64,000 nucleotides of DNA from Alteromonadaceae bacterium Bs31 (lineage in GTDB: Bacteria > Pseudomonadota > Gammaproteobacteria > Pseudomonadales > Cellvibrionaceae), in the NCBI GenBank assembly GCA_900177435.1, contig FXAI01000002.1, positions 208,386-272,385 on the forward strand, read 5' to 3'. The notes under the pieces are model-generated. The model did no database searches. It had not been told where the DNA came from and saw only the letters and a list, made by a program, of their open reading frames with translations. Shown here piece by piece: positions 7,725 to 16,306 of this stretch; positions within the stretch are counted from its first letter, which is position 1; each line of letters opens with the position of its first letter. Made by a program: the position numbers and the translations under genes.

Positions 7725-9686
7725 GTGAAACTACATTTTTCGCTGCTTTGCATTGTATTATTTTTAACGTCTATATCAGCAAATAGCGCCCCAAGCCTTG
7801 AGGCATACGGCAGGCTTAAGCAGATCAGCAAAGTGAGGATTTCACCGAATGCTGAATATATGGCTTATCGTCAAACTTTCTCTGACGAAAACGACAATAT
7901 AGTAGTACGTTCCCTTTTAGAAAATAAAATAGTAGCCACTATAAATGTTTCCCGTATTGACCCCGGTCGCCTGTATTTTGTCAATAACGACTATTTAATT
8001 ATGACTGCATCCGAGCATGCTGACTTGAGGGAATACAGGCACGAATTTGATGTAAGTACAGCCTTTAGCTACGACATAAAGAACGACACTGTCGAGAAGC
8101 TACTTGAACTCGAGGAGAGACTGACAGGCGGGAGGAAAATATCCAAGGGTCAAACTGGGCTAGGTCGAGTCGTTGGTACTAGCGAAAACGGAAACAGGCT
8201 TTTTATGCCAGCTTTTGTTGTCAGTTCTGATATAGACAGGACCTCAGATTATTCGCTGCTAAGGGTACACGCTAGCGGAAAGGGCAGGCCCACAATCGTT
8301 AGCAGGGGTACTGGTAATACACGTGATTATTTTCTCGACGAGAAAGGAAATGTTCTCGCACGCGAAAAATTAGACAACCGAACTAACATTCATTCTATCG
8401 AGCGCTTAGATGGAAAGAAGTGGACAAAAATATATAGCTACCAATCGAAAATACCAAACCATAATTTTATAGCGCAAAGTAGCGATTTTGACCAGATAAT
8501 CTTTAGAAGATCAGGCAAAAATGCAGGCTATTTTCAGTTGTCCCTCTCTGACGGAACAGTTCAACACCTCGACAAAATAGACAAGCATAAAAATACCTAT
8601 GGTGTAGTGAGAAATGATCGAGGGCTCATAGTGGGCATGCGCTATGCCGGTTTTTCCCCGTCGTACAGATTGTTTGACGACAAGTTAAATAAGCGCGTTG
8701 AAAGTATTGTTAAATCATTTGAAGGTCATTCGGTTTATTTAACGGACTGGACCAAGGATTGGAAACATATCGTGGTGTATGTGGAGGGCAGCCTTCACCC
8801 GGGTGATTTCTATCTTTTCGTCGAGGGTGAAGACCCGAAGTTCCTGGTAAGTTCTCGTCTCGACATCCAATCCAAAGACGTCAACCTGATTGGTAAAGCT
8901 AAATTTAAAGCACGTGATGGCCTCATTATTCCCACACTTGTCACACTTCCGAATTCCAGCCTGGGAAATTATAAAAACTTACCAACGGTTATTATGCCCC
9001 ACGGCGGGCCCGCCGCCCAGGATCGTATGGGCTTCAATTATAAAGCTCAGGCATTGGCCACACGCGGTTTTTTAGTTATACAACCACAGTTCAGAGGCTC
9101 TAAAGGCTTTGGCAGAAAACACTATGAGGCGGGGTGGGGGCAGTGGGGTAAGGCTATGCAGGATGACCTCACCGATGCTGTTAATTTCTTTGTGAAAAAG
9201 GGCTATACCGACCCAGATCGCGTTTGCATTGTAGGTAGTAGTTACGGTGGCTACGCTGCGCTGGCAGGCGCGGCCTTTACACCAGACTTATATCAGTGTG
9301 CTGTTGCAGTAGCAGGCGTAAGCCATTTACCCAAGATGCTGAAATACGACAAAAGCCGGTCTGGCAAGCACAGCTGGGTTTTGGATTACTGGAACCGTAG
9401 CATTCTGGCAGGGGAGTATGACAAGGAAGCGCTAAAAGAAATTTCGCCCTATTATTCCGCCGAAAAAATAAAAGCTCCTGTGCTGCTTATCCACGGCGAA
9501 GACGACACTGTCGTTGGATATGCGCAATCCAAGCTGATGCATAAGGCTATAAAAAAGAGTGGTGGCAAATCGCAGTTAATCAAGCTCAAGAACGACGACC
9601 ACTATCTGCGTGACGGCTCCACACGAACGCAAGCTCTCAAAGCGATGGTGGAGTTTGTTGAAGCTAATATTGGCGAGAAAAGCTAA
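7725..9686 (+). CDS. Secreted S9 family peptidase (prolyl oligopeptidase type), copy 2
   Basis: Serine peptidase of 653 residues, a tandem paralogue of the preceding gene with the same layout. It has a signal peptide (LLCIVLFLTSISANSA), a propeller-like N-terminal region and a C-terminal hydrolase domain. The triad is Ser about 506 in GSSYGGYAA, Asp about 594 in HGEDDTVV and His in NDDHYLRDG. It starts at GTG 7725 with a GGAGA ribosome site. The last 150 residues are nearly identical to copy 1, while the N-terminal halves differ more. That fits an old duplication with either gene conversion or strong selection on the catalytic half. A strong bidirectional terminator follows. The substrate is unknown. 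Confidence 0.92.
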   Translation: MKLHFSLLCIVLFLTSISANSAPSLEAYGRLKQISKVRISPNAEYMAYRQTFSDENDNIVVRSLLENKIVATINVSRIDPGRLYFVNNDYLIMTASEHADLREYRHEFDVSTAFSYDIKNDTVEKLLELEERLTGGRKISKGQTGLGRVVGTSENGNRLFMPAFVVSSDIDRTSDYSLLRVHASGKGRPTIVSRGTGNTRDYFLDEKGNVLAREKLDNRTNIHSIERLDGKKWTKIYSYQSKIPNHNFIAQSSDFDQIIFRRSGKNAGYFQLSLSDGTVQHLDKIDKHKNTYGVVRNDRGLIVGMRYAGFSPSYRLFDDKLNKRVESIVKSFEGHSVYLTDWTKDWKHIVVYVEGSLHPGDFYLFVEGEDPKFLVSSRLDIQSKDVNLIGKAKFKARDGLIIPTLVTLPNSSLGNYKNLPTVIMPHGGPAAQDRMGFNYKAQALATRGFLVIQPQFRGSKGFGRKHYEAGWGQWGKAMQDDLTDAVNFFVKKGYTDPDRVCIVGSSYGGYAALAGAAFTPDLYQCAVAVAGVSHLPKMLKYDKSRSGKHSWVLDYWNRSILAGEYDKEALKEISPYYSAEKIKAPVLLIHGEDDTVVGYAQSKLMHKAIKKSGGKSQLIKLKNDDHYLRDGSTRTQALKAMVEFVEANIGEKS

Positions 9687-9740
9687 AACATTCCGGGATA
9701 ACGAAAAATATTTCTTAATACTGGGTATTTTCCCATCCAA

Positions 9741-9780
9741 AAAAAAAACCGGTAGCCACTAATGGCTACCGGTTTTTTTG
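9741..9780. terminator. Strong bidirectional intrinsic terminator
   Basis: A perfect stem (CCGGTAGCCA at 9749-9758 paired with TGGCTACCGG at 9763-9772) with a 4-base loop CTAA is flanked by eight A on the left and seven T on the right. The A/T arms extend the stem and give a U-tract in both directions. It therefore ends both the S9 peptidase unit from the left and the pectate lyase message from the right. Confidence 0.9.
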
Positions 9781-9802
9781 CTCTTATGAATTAGAGCGCA
9801 GT

Positions 9803-9832
9803 GCTTAGGCTTAGGCTTAGGCTTAGGCTTAG
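9803..9832. repeat. Five tandem copies of the hexamer GCTTAG
   Basis: Five perfect uninterrupted copies of a 6-bp unit (GCTTAG) lie between the terminator and the 3-prime end of the pectate lyase gene. This is a simple-sequence repeat likely to vary in copy number by slippage. It is outside coding sequence, so phase variation of a protein is not expected. Confidence 0.9.
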
Positions 9833-9874
9833 TTATATTTCCCTTTGCCTGGCAATACACTCATTAATTCACTG

Positions 9875-12800
9875 CTATATTTTACCAACACCCGCTGCAG
9901 GTGGGGATGTAGGCGCGGATCCGATATTGTCGTTATAGGGAGGGCGACTAACGGATTGGTCTGCATCCAGAAGATCACTACCCACAGAACCAAATTCGCT
10001 TTCATCCCATACGTTCGAGCTTGTCCACGTCAGGCTGCCTTCGTTTTCAGATGCCTTAAGTATTTTGCTGGCATTTGCAACGTAGTTGGCTTCTGCATAA
10101 ATTTTTCCTTCCGGTCCAATGCGCATGCAAGAGTCATTGTTGTCCCAGTAGTTGTTATACACATGCACAGAGCCAAAGCGTACACGCGGTGTGCGGTTGT
10201 TTACACGATCAAACCAGTTGTGGTGGTAAGTAACGCGCAAGTGACCTCTATCCAGGGAAGCTACGTTATCGCTGTGGCCAACCAGGCTGGTCTTTTCTGT
10301 TTCCTTGAAATGGTTGTACGAAATAGTTACCAAATCTGCACCGCGTTTGGTATCAACAGAACCGTCGTAGGATGTCTCGAAGGTGTTGTGGTCTACCCAC
10401 ACGTGATGTGACCAACATTGAATGGTAATCGAGTCATCACTGGAGTTGGAGAACCTGAGGTTACGGATAACAATGTTGCTAACTGGAGTAGTAACATCGT
10501 TTTCACCTTCGTCACAGGAGTCTCCAGCATTTAAGCCTGAATGCCAACTGCTCACATTAAGACCGAAGCCGTTAAGTGTTGCGCCACTGCCAGCACCAAC
10601 AATTGTCTTGTTTGAGCCTGCAACTCTCAGCATTTTGTCGCCAGAACTATTAATTGTTCCTTGCACCTGAATGGTGAGTGTTTCATCGGACTGAACGTAT
10701 CTCTGCAAGTCTGCATAATTACTTACAGTAACGGTTCTGCCGGCTGATCCACCCGTGGTTGTGCTGCGCCCATAACCGGAGATATTGGCATAGCCACCCA
10801 TGGAAGGATCGGCGTTACCGCCGCCCGTGGAAGACGAAGAACTGGAGCTTGAACTGCTTGAACTTGAGCTGCTGGAAGAGCTGCTGCTACTGGACTGACA
10901 GTTTCCAGGAGAGAGGTCGTTACCTACCAGCACGATGTTATCGATATTCGACAAACCACTACCGGTGGTTGCCACCAATCTGATCTCATTAGTGCCTGCA
11001 TTCAGGTTAACGGTAGTGCTTACGGAGGTCCAGCTGCTCCAGGAACCCGTTGAACCGAAATCAACCGAGGCTAATTTGGCACCATTGACGATAAGGTCTC
11101 CGGCGCGGTTGTCGGAGGAGCCATTGGCATAACGCCACTCCAGGGAATAACTACTGCTGTATGGAACACTCACGGACCAGGTTATGCCTGTACCGTTGGC
11201 ATTATCTGTATTGGCAAAGCCCGCGCCGGTGTAGCCGCTATTGTTGGTATCGATGGAACCGTCAACATCACAAAAACCAGCAGCTTGCTCCTGGATTGTC
11301 AGCTCAATGGCCGAACCGGAAGAGCTGGAGCTACTTGAAGAACTGCTCGAACTGGATGAACTGCTACTGGAGCTTGAGCTAGAGCTGCTTGTTGAACTTG
11401 AACTTGAGCTCGAACTGGAGCTGCTTGATGAACTGCTGCTACTGCTCGTTGTTCCACTGCAGCTACCCAGTAATGTCCAGGAGAAATCGCTGCCAGGAAT
11501 GGAGTTGGTGTACCAGTTGGCTTGATACAAGTTGTCTTGATAAACCATCTTGTCACCAGCCTCGGCATGGTTAGGCGTGCCACCAGACCAGTCAGCCGCT
11601 GTCCAGTTTGGATGCACATTCACACCCGCACAACTGCCTGTGGAACCCGAGCTACTGGAGCTAGAAGAAGAACTGGACGAAGAACTCGAGCTACTGGAGC
11701 TAGATGAAGTACTGGAGCTGCTAGAACTGCTCGAGCTACTAGAAGAGCTGCTGCTGGAGCTGGAACTTGAAGAGCCATTTCCACCCGAGATTTTCATGTA
11801 GTCAATATTCGCAAGGCCCGAATTATTAGTCGCTTCAAAACGAATCGAATTTGAACCACTGGATAGGGGAACACTTACGTCGGCATTGGCCCATGAGCTC
11901 CATCCGCCGGTACCCGGCAAGTCGACGTTGCTGACTACCGTATTACCACCAACCTTGATCGCGCCTTTTCGGTTGTCAGAAGAACCGTTGGCGTAGCGGA
12001 AGGTAAGCGTGTAGTTGCCGCTTGAAGGCACACTCACCACCCAATCAACACCTTTGCCGTTGGCATTATCCGTATTGGCAAAGCCACTGCCAGAGAAGCC
12101 ACTGTTGTTGCTGTCCACGGAGCCATCTACACCAGCGAAGCCTGCTGCATTTTCCTCAATGGTTAATGGATTGGTGCCGTCATAACTACTGCCAGCCGAA
12201 CTGCCTGAGCTACTGGAAGAGCTACTGGAAGAGCTACTGGAAGAGCTGGAACTGGAAGAGCTACTGGACTGACAGGAACCATTGGAGGTTTGCAGGCCTT
12301 TGTTGGCACCAGCGGTGGATTGCACGATCTGGGGCACACAACCAGCATCGTCCTTGGCGTAGGAATACGGAATGCTGATGGACGTAGTGGACTGAACGTT
12401 TGGCCCGGCGGGATAGTTTTTATCGCCTTGGCTTGACCAGGAAACGTTGGTAAAAATGTTACCGCTTACTTGCCATGAACCTCGTTCGTTGGTGTAAAAA
12501 GTACCCAGTGGGTCTTTGGCGTCTTGAAAATAATTATTCTCGACTTTGGCCTTACCGCCTGCACGGGCGTTAATACCAGATTTGTTAATACCGTCGTAGT
12601 AGTTGTTGTAAATATGGGCCGTACCACCACGCAACAATGGCACGCGAGAATCGATATTAATGTAGTGGTTGTGATGATAGGTCACAGGGCCATTGCCTGT
12701 ATCAGTCTCACTGGAACCCACCAGGCCACCACGACCAGAGTTCTTAAGAACACTGTAAGAAAGAGTCACGTATTTAGTGTTGGCTTTCATATCAAACAAG

Positions 12801-13318
12801 CCGTCGTAGCCCTCATTCTCACCACCAAAGGCTTCCAGAGTACAGTGGTCTACCCACACGTTGGAAACATTCGACTCCATGCCTATGGCATCGCCACCGT
12901 TAGAGGTTGTGCCGCCAGACTTTTTAACGTCTTTAATATGGAGGTTTTGCAGAATAATATTGCTGGCGCTGCGAATGTGGATACCGATCTCATCAAAGAC
13001 GGCGCCTTTACCAATAATGGAGATGTTGGAGATTTCCTTCAGCTCAATAACACCGTCTTTAGTGTTGCAACTGCCGCTGGCCTTTTTGGTATTACCCGGG
13101 GTAATCGTACCCTTCACTTCAATAATCAGCGGGGTGTCGTCATTAGCACGGGCACAAATAGCCTCATGTATTTGTGTACCCGTTGATGCGGACACTGTTT
13201 TACCGCCTTTACCACCTGTCGTTCCACCGTTCTGGGTTGCAAAACCCGTAGCTGCTAGAGCAGAGCCACACGTGAAAGCGAAGGCGAGTGCGCCTATTAC
13301 GCTAAGATATCTTTTCAT
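9875..13318 (-). CDS. Five-module pectate lyase: PL1, CBM, CBM5-like, CBM, PL1
   Basis: Secreted enzyme of 1147 residues. Order: signal peptide 1-23 (ends CGSALAA); PL1 pectate lyase about 24-345, with calcium-site Asp in VWVDH and DGLFDMK and catalytic Arg in SRVPLLR; CBM6/35-like module 378-513; CBM5/12-like module 559-618 (YQANWYT); a second CBM6/35-like module 670-800; a second PL1 about 833-1146 (VWVDH, SVDTKRG, NRTPRVRFG). Four polyserine linkers separate them, typical of Cellvibrionaceae secreted enzymes. PL1 enzymes cleave polygalacturonate by beta-elimination. The start at 13318 is preferred over 13333 because AAGGTCATCACA gives a ribosome site only for the former. The two PL1 domains are not close copies, so they may differ in substrate or mode of attack. 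Confidence 0.95.
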   Translation of the reverse strand: MKRYLSVIGALAFAFTCGSALAATGFATQNGGTTGGKGGKTVSASTGTQIHEAICARANDDTPLIIEVKGTITPGNTKKASGSCNTKDGVIELKEISNISIIGKGAVFDEIGIHIRSASNIILQNLHIKDVKKSGGTTSNGGDAIGMESNVSNVWVDHCTLEAFGGENEGYDGLFDMKANTKYVTLSYSVLKNSGRGGLVGSSETDTGNGPVTYHHNHYINIDSRVPLLRGGTAHIYNNYYDGINKSGINARAGGKAKVENNYFQDAKDPLGTFYTNERGSWQVSGNIFTNVSWSSQGDKNYPAGPNVQSTTSISIPYSYAKDDAGCVPQIVQSTAGANKGLQTSNGSCQSSSSSSSSSSSSSSSSSSSSSGSSAGSSYDGTNPLTIEENAAGFAGVDGSVDSNNSGFSGSGFANTDNANGKGVDWVVSVPSSGNYTLTFRYANGSSDNRKGAIKVGGNTVVSNVDLPGTGGWSSWANADVSVPLSSGSNSIRFEATNNSGLANIDYMKISGGNGSSSSSSSSSSSSSSSSSSSSSTSSSSSSSSSSSSSSSSSSSSGSTGSCAGVNVHPNWTAADWSGGTPNHAEAGDKMVYQDNLYQANWYTNSIPGSDFSWTLLGSCSGTTSSSSSSSSSSSSSSSSSSTSSSSSSSSSSSSSSSSSSSSSSSSGSAIELTIQEQAAGFCDVDGSIDTNNSGYTGAGFANTDNANGTGITWSVSVPYSSSYSLEWRYANGSSDNRAGDLIVNGAKLASVDFGSTGSWSSWTSVSTTVNLNAGTNEIRLVATTGSGLSNIDNIVLVGNDLSPGNCQSSSSSSSSSSSSSSSSSSSSSSTGGGNADPSMGGYANISGYGRSTTTGGSAGRTVTVSNYADLQRYVQSDETLTIQVQGTINSSGDKMLRVAGSNKTIVGAGSGATLNGFGLNVSSWHSGLNAGDSCDEGENDVTTPVSNIVIRNLRFSNSSDDSITIQCWSHHVWVDHNTFETSYDGSVDTKRGADLVTISYNHFKETEKTSLVGHSDNVASLDRGHLRVTYHHNWFDRVNNRTPRVRFGSVHVYNNYWDNNDSCMRIGPEGKIYAEANYVANASKILKASENEGSLTWTSSNVWDESEFGSVGSDLLDADQSVSRPPYNDNIGSAPTSPPAAGVGKI
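10829..12268 (-). repeat. Polyserine-linker repeats in the pectate lyase gene
   Basis: Four serine-rich low-complexity tracts lie at about 12205-12268, 11649-11776, 11310-11450 and 10829-10900, written with mixed AGC/AGT/TCC/TCG codons. Codon mixing limits slippage while keeping flexible linkers. The span given also covers the modules between them. Confidence 0.85.
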
Positions 13319-13959
13319 TGTGATGACCTTCAATTATTAATTATTAGTTTTGAATTGATCACGACCTTCCGCTATGCGATACGGCTTACATGCTACAAGT
13401 TCGTTATTATAATTTTTGAGAACAAACACAATGAGAAAGCTAGTGCTTTCACCAAGTAATACGGTGGTGCTCGTTCCCGGCCCGAGTATACACCCGGTTA
13501 GCCATTCTGGTCTGACCACTCTGGCCACCTGGTTAGTTGTATCTTAAATAAGCAGGGAGCTACTAATTAGCAATTCAAATTAAGCGTAGAACTGCGTGCC
13601 ATATCTATATCTGGCACCGGATTGACAGCAATTAAGCGAAAAGTTTACCCGTAGAAAAACCACAATAAGTGTGGGTTATATACCAGCACTAAACGCCCCA
13701 AGGCCCTCATGAAAAGCCACTTCTTTGCTCGAGAATACTAGGTTGAACTCAAATGAAGCACTTTGGGGAGAAAAAAACCATCGACATTCAACATTTTTTC
13801 GTATAGGGTGCGGAGCGGCTTGAAAAAAGTCTAATTTACAAACCTACATTTCGCTGTTTACTAACATTTCGACCTGCAGTTTTTAAATTTCAGTCTACCT
13901 TTCCAAGCAAACCACGCCTCAACAAGGCAGTTTTTTTACCCAAATGCTCGAGAATATCT
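13319..13959. other. Intergenic region with the pectate lyase promoter and cold-shock leader
   Basis: About 640 bp without a convincing gene. The left part should hold the pectate lyase promoter; the right part, up to 13959, would be the promoter and a possibly long leader of the cold-shock gene. A minus-strand frame at 13337-13528 has no family character. No operator motif was recognised. Confidence 0.4.
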
Positions 13960-14169
13960 ATGTCAAATACAGTTAAAGGAACCGTTAAGTGGTTCAACGA
14001 ATCAAAAGGTTTTGGTTTTATTCAGCAAGAGTCTGGTCCGGACGTGTTTGCACATTTCAGCGCAATTTCAGGTTCTGGCTTTAAAACACTGGCAGAAGGT
14101 CAGGCAGTGGAATTTACGGTAACTGCAGGTCCAAAAGGCCCGCAAGCTGAGAACATTGTTGCCGTTTAA
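13960..14169 (+). CDS. Cold-shock domain protein (CspA family)
   Basis: Protein of 69 residues consisting of a single cold-shock domain. Both RNA-binding motifs are visible: RNP1 as KGFGFI at about residues 16-21 and RNP2 as DVFAHF at about 29-34. It begins [12 protein letters not shown] as in CspA. It binds single-stranded RNA or DNA as an RNA chaperone, melting structure at low temperature or after stress. The preceding several hundred bases are gene-free and AT-rich, consistent with the long leaders common in this family, but I did not identify a cold-box. A small plus-strand gene follows after 85 bp. Confidence 0.95.
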   Translation: MSNTVKGTVKWFNESKGFGFIQQESGPDVFAHFSAISGSGFKTLAEGQAVEFTVTAGPKGPQAENIVAV

Positions 14170-14192
14170 AAATAAAACGTAGTTATGCTCTT

Positions 14193-14214
14193 TAAGGGCT
14201 CTAAACGGCCCTTA
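14193..14214 (+). terminator. Short hairpin after the cold-shock gene
   Basis: TAAGGGC at 14193-14199 pairs with GCCCTTA at 14208-14214 across an 8-base loop. There is no T-tract after it, so it is a weak terminator candidate or a message-stabilising 3-prime hairpin. Confidence 0.35.
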
Positions 14215-14254
14215 GTACAACCACCCTCTATCCTCCGTAACAATCAAGGTTTAC

Positions 14255-14452
14255 ATGTCTTCCAACAAAAATCATTTTAAGAAGAAGCAAAAAGATACTG
14301 ACGAGTCTTCAGATACCATCGCTGCACAAACTGAGGCCTTTCTGAGCTCTGGGCACGAAATTCAATATATACAATCTGGTGTTAGTGGACTTTCGCCCAT
14401 TACAGGTAAAAAACACATAACCATCAGTTCACCGAATAAGGCTAAACAGTAG
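14255..14452 (+). CDS. Small charged hypothetical protein
   Basis: Protein of 65 residues, very hydrophilic, with a lysine-rich start (KNHFKKKQK) and a central QTEAFLSSGHEIQYI segment. That segment loosely resembles the EFL..GG.IQ motif of small RNA-polymerase-binding proteins such as SutA of Pseudomonas; this is a faint resemblance, not a family assignment. It sits 85 bp downstream of the cold-shock gene, and its end overlaps the 3-prime end of the convergent methyltransferase gene by 11 bp. The coding character is plausible but the protein is short. Confidence 0.55.
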   Translation: MSSNKNHFKKKQKDTDESSDTIAAQTEAFLSSGHEIQYIQSGVSGLSPITGKKHITISSPNKAKQ

Positions 14453-15140
14453 CCTCTCTAGAAAATAAGTATTGCGTAAAATATCCGTTTTTCTTCCATA
14501 CAGCTTCATGGCTTAGTCGAGTTGTTTGATTGCTGAAACCGAGCTTTTCCATTGCGCGTTTAATTTTTCTCGCTGTTCGACGGCCAGGATCAATGAGCAG
14601 GAATTTTCCCCGTTCATTCATATGGCAGTCGATATAGCGTGAAAGCAGTTCCACGTGTTCTCTCTCATACAGCAGATCGCTACCGATAATCAGGTCAAAT
14701 TTACCGTTGGTACTCACAGGATAATTCCAATCCCCGGTAATATATTTTATCGGCTTAAGCTTATTCGCCTCTACATTATTATTGAGCAGGGTTTCGGTAA
14801 TTGGATGAAAATCGCTGGCGGTAATATCTGCTTTTTTTGACGCTGCAACAATACTCGCTATACCTATTCCACAACCTACCTCCAGTATTCTAAGGCCTTT
14901 TAGTTCTAGAGCCTGAACAAGTTTGGCGAGCACGAGTGCGGAGGGCCATATAAGGCCCGATATAGGCCACATATTATCGGAAATACCGAGTTTTTCTGCG
15001 GTGTTATCGGGGTCGTGAAACTGACACTTGTCTTTTAAGGACGTAATCTCGAAAGAACTATCGCCAATAACAATGCTTTCGCACTTAGTTTGGTAGGAGG
15101 ACATGACTTGCTCAATAGATAAATGTTCATAAAAGAACAT
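14442..15140 (-). CDS. Class I SAM-dependent methyltransferase (protein-methyltransferase-like)
   Basis: Protein of up to 232 residues with a Rossmann methyltransferase fold. Motif I is LEVGCGIGIAS, the acidic residue after beta2 is in TASDFHP, and IGSDLLYE is the motif typical of the Methyltransf_16 group, which includes protein-lysine methyltransferases. It transfers a methyl group from S-adenosylmethionine; the substrate cannot be told. Start is uncertain: the ATG at 15140 has no good ribosome site, and the in-frame ATG at 15104 (MSSYQTKC) is an alternative with GAGCAAG upstream. It converges with the small gene to its left. Confidence 0.8.
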   Translation of the reverse strand: MFFYEHLSIEQVMSSYQTKCESIVIGDSSFEITSLKDKCQFHDPDNTAEKLGISDNMWPISGLIWPSALVLAKLVQALELKGLRILEVGCGIGIASIVAASKKADITASDFHPITETLLNNNVEANKLKPIKYITGDWNYPVSTNGKFDLIIGSDLLYEREHVELLSRYIDCHMNERGKFLLIDPGRRTARKIKRAMEKLGFSNQTTRLSHEAVWKKNGYFTQYLFSREATV

Positions 15141-15349
15141 GGAAAATGAGCAAATCGGAAAAAAGGCAGGGATCTTTCCCCTAAAAATTCAAGGATGAGT
15201 GCATTCTACATGGGTGAACTCCAGCATAAACCTTCTTCAAGAGGAAGAACAGTAGCAACTGGCCTATGCGGCACTCATTAAGACATACGGCAAGTGATTT
15301 TATCCAAAAAACCCATCACCGCATGTTTTACCCCAGCTTTATTGGCTTA

Positions 15350-16150
15350 CTAAAAAGGCTTGTTTGCTTCTATAGTTGCAGAGAGCACAGAGCTCTCGAG
15401 CTGGGTTTCGTCTAACTCTTTATTCATCATTGCCCTGCTCTCATCTTTTGGTTTAATGACAATATGAATAAACCCTGCTTGCTTAAGCATTAGTTTTACC
15501 GCTTCAATTGTAGAGGCACCCGATACGCAATCTGCATACAACGCCATATCATCTTTCAGCGACTGAGGTAATTCAGTTGTAGTGACTACATCTGAAATAG
15601 CCAGCCTTCCGCCCGGTTTCAACACGCGGAAAGATTCCTGAAACACTTTTGCTTTTTCAGGCGACAAGTTAATCACACAATTGGAAATTATCACATCAAC
15701 AGTATTATCTGCGACGGGCAGGTGTTCTATTTCACCCAGTCGAAATTCAACATTTTTATGCGTGCTTTGCTCTGCATTACTTCGTGCTTTGGAGATCATC
15801 TGGGACGTCATGTCTACGCCAATAACAGTGCCATCTTTACCCACTTGCTGGGCAGCGAGAAAGCAGTCAAAACCGGCACCACTACCAAGATCCAAAACTG
15901 TTTCGCCAATCTTTATGGAAGCTATTGCTCCAGGGTTACCACAACCCAGGCCCAGGTTAGAACCATCTGGAACCCCGTTTACTTCACTATTGGTGTAGCC
16001 GATCTCCATCGATCGCGCTTTTGCATCAAGGCTAAGCCCGCCACAAGAGCTGCTCTCTCCATTGCAGCAACTCTTAAGAGCGCCCTCAGCAATCTTGCCA
16101 TAAAGGTCTCGTACAGAATTTTTAATATTGTCATTAACTACTTGCGTCAT
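15350..16150 (-). CDS. arsM: Arsenite S-adenosylmethyltransferase
   Basis: Enzyme of 266 residues that methylates trivalent arsenic using S-adenosylmethionine, a cytoplasmic detoxification step. Motif I is LDLGSGAGFD. The three cysteines conserved in ArsM are visible in GLGCGNP, SNCVINL and YADCVSG, and an extra CC...SSCGG cluster lies near residue 27. The open frame extends to 16279, but the ATG at 16150 is chosen because GAGGAGAG lies directly upstream and the protein then starts like other ArsM proteins. It is divergent from an ECF sigma factor with a 156-bp gap, which suggests that the sigma factor or a shared promoter region controls it. Confidence 0.92.
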   Translation of the reverse strand: MTQVVNDNIKNSVRDLYGKIAEGALKSCCNGESSSCGGLSLDAKARSMEIGYTNSEVNGVPDGSNLGLGCGNPGAIASIKIGETVLDLGSGAGFDCFLAAQQVGKDGTVIGVDMTSQMISKARSNAEQSTHKNVEFRLGEIEHLPVADNTVDVIISNCVINLSPEKAKVFQESFRVLKPGGRLAISDVVTTTELPQSLKDDMALYADCVSGASTIEAVKLMLKQAGFIHIVIKPKDESRAMMNKELDETQLESSVLSATIEANKPF

Positions 16151-16306
16151 TTTGCTCTCCTCGGATAGGTGTATGCTGACACTCTTAATGACGCAACGAC
16201 CCGGAAAAAGACGCACAAGATCAAACAAGTATTTTTTTTTGCGACCAAAATGCTTTATTAACGTCTTAAACTTACACAAACAAAGAATTAGTGGCTATTA
16301 ATACCT

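Noticed and set aside
7358-7831. 157-codon minus-strand frame across the junction of the two S9 genes
   Set aside because: Antisense to two well supported genes and without family character.
12524-13186. 220-codon frame antisense to the pectate lyase
   Set aside because: Shadow of the beta-helix coding sequence; valine-rich translation without a start context.
13337-13528. 63-codon minus-strand frame upstream of the pectate lyase
   Set aside because: No coding character; lies in the promoter region.
14647-14660. GTTCCACGTGTTC resembling the Pseudomonas form of parS
   Set aside because: Palindrome is broken on the right side and it lies far from the other sites in a methyltransferase gene.
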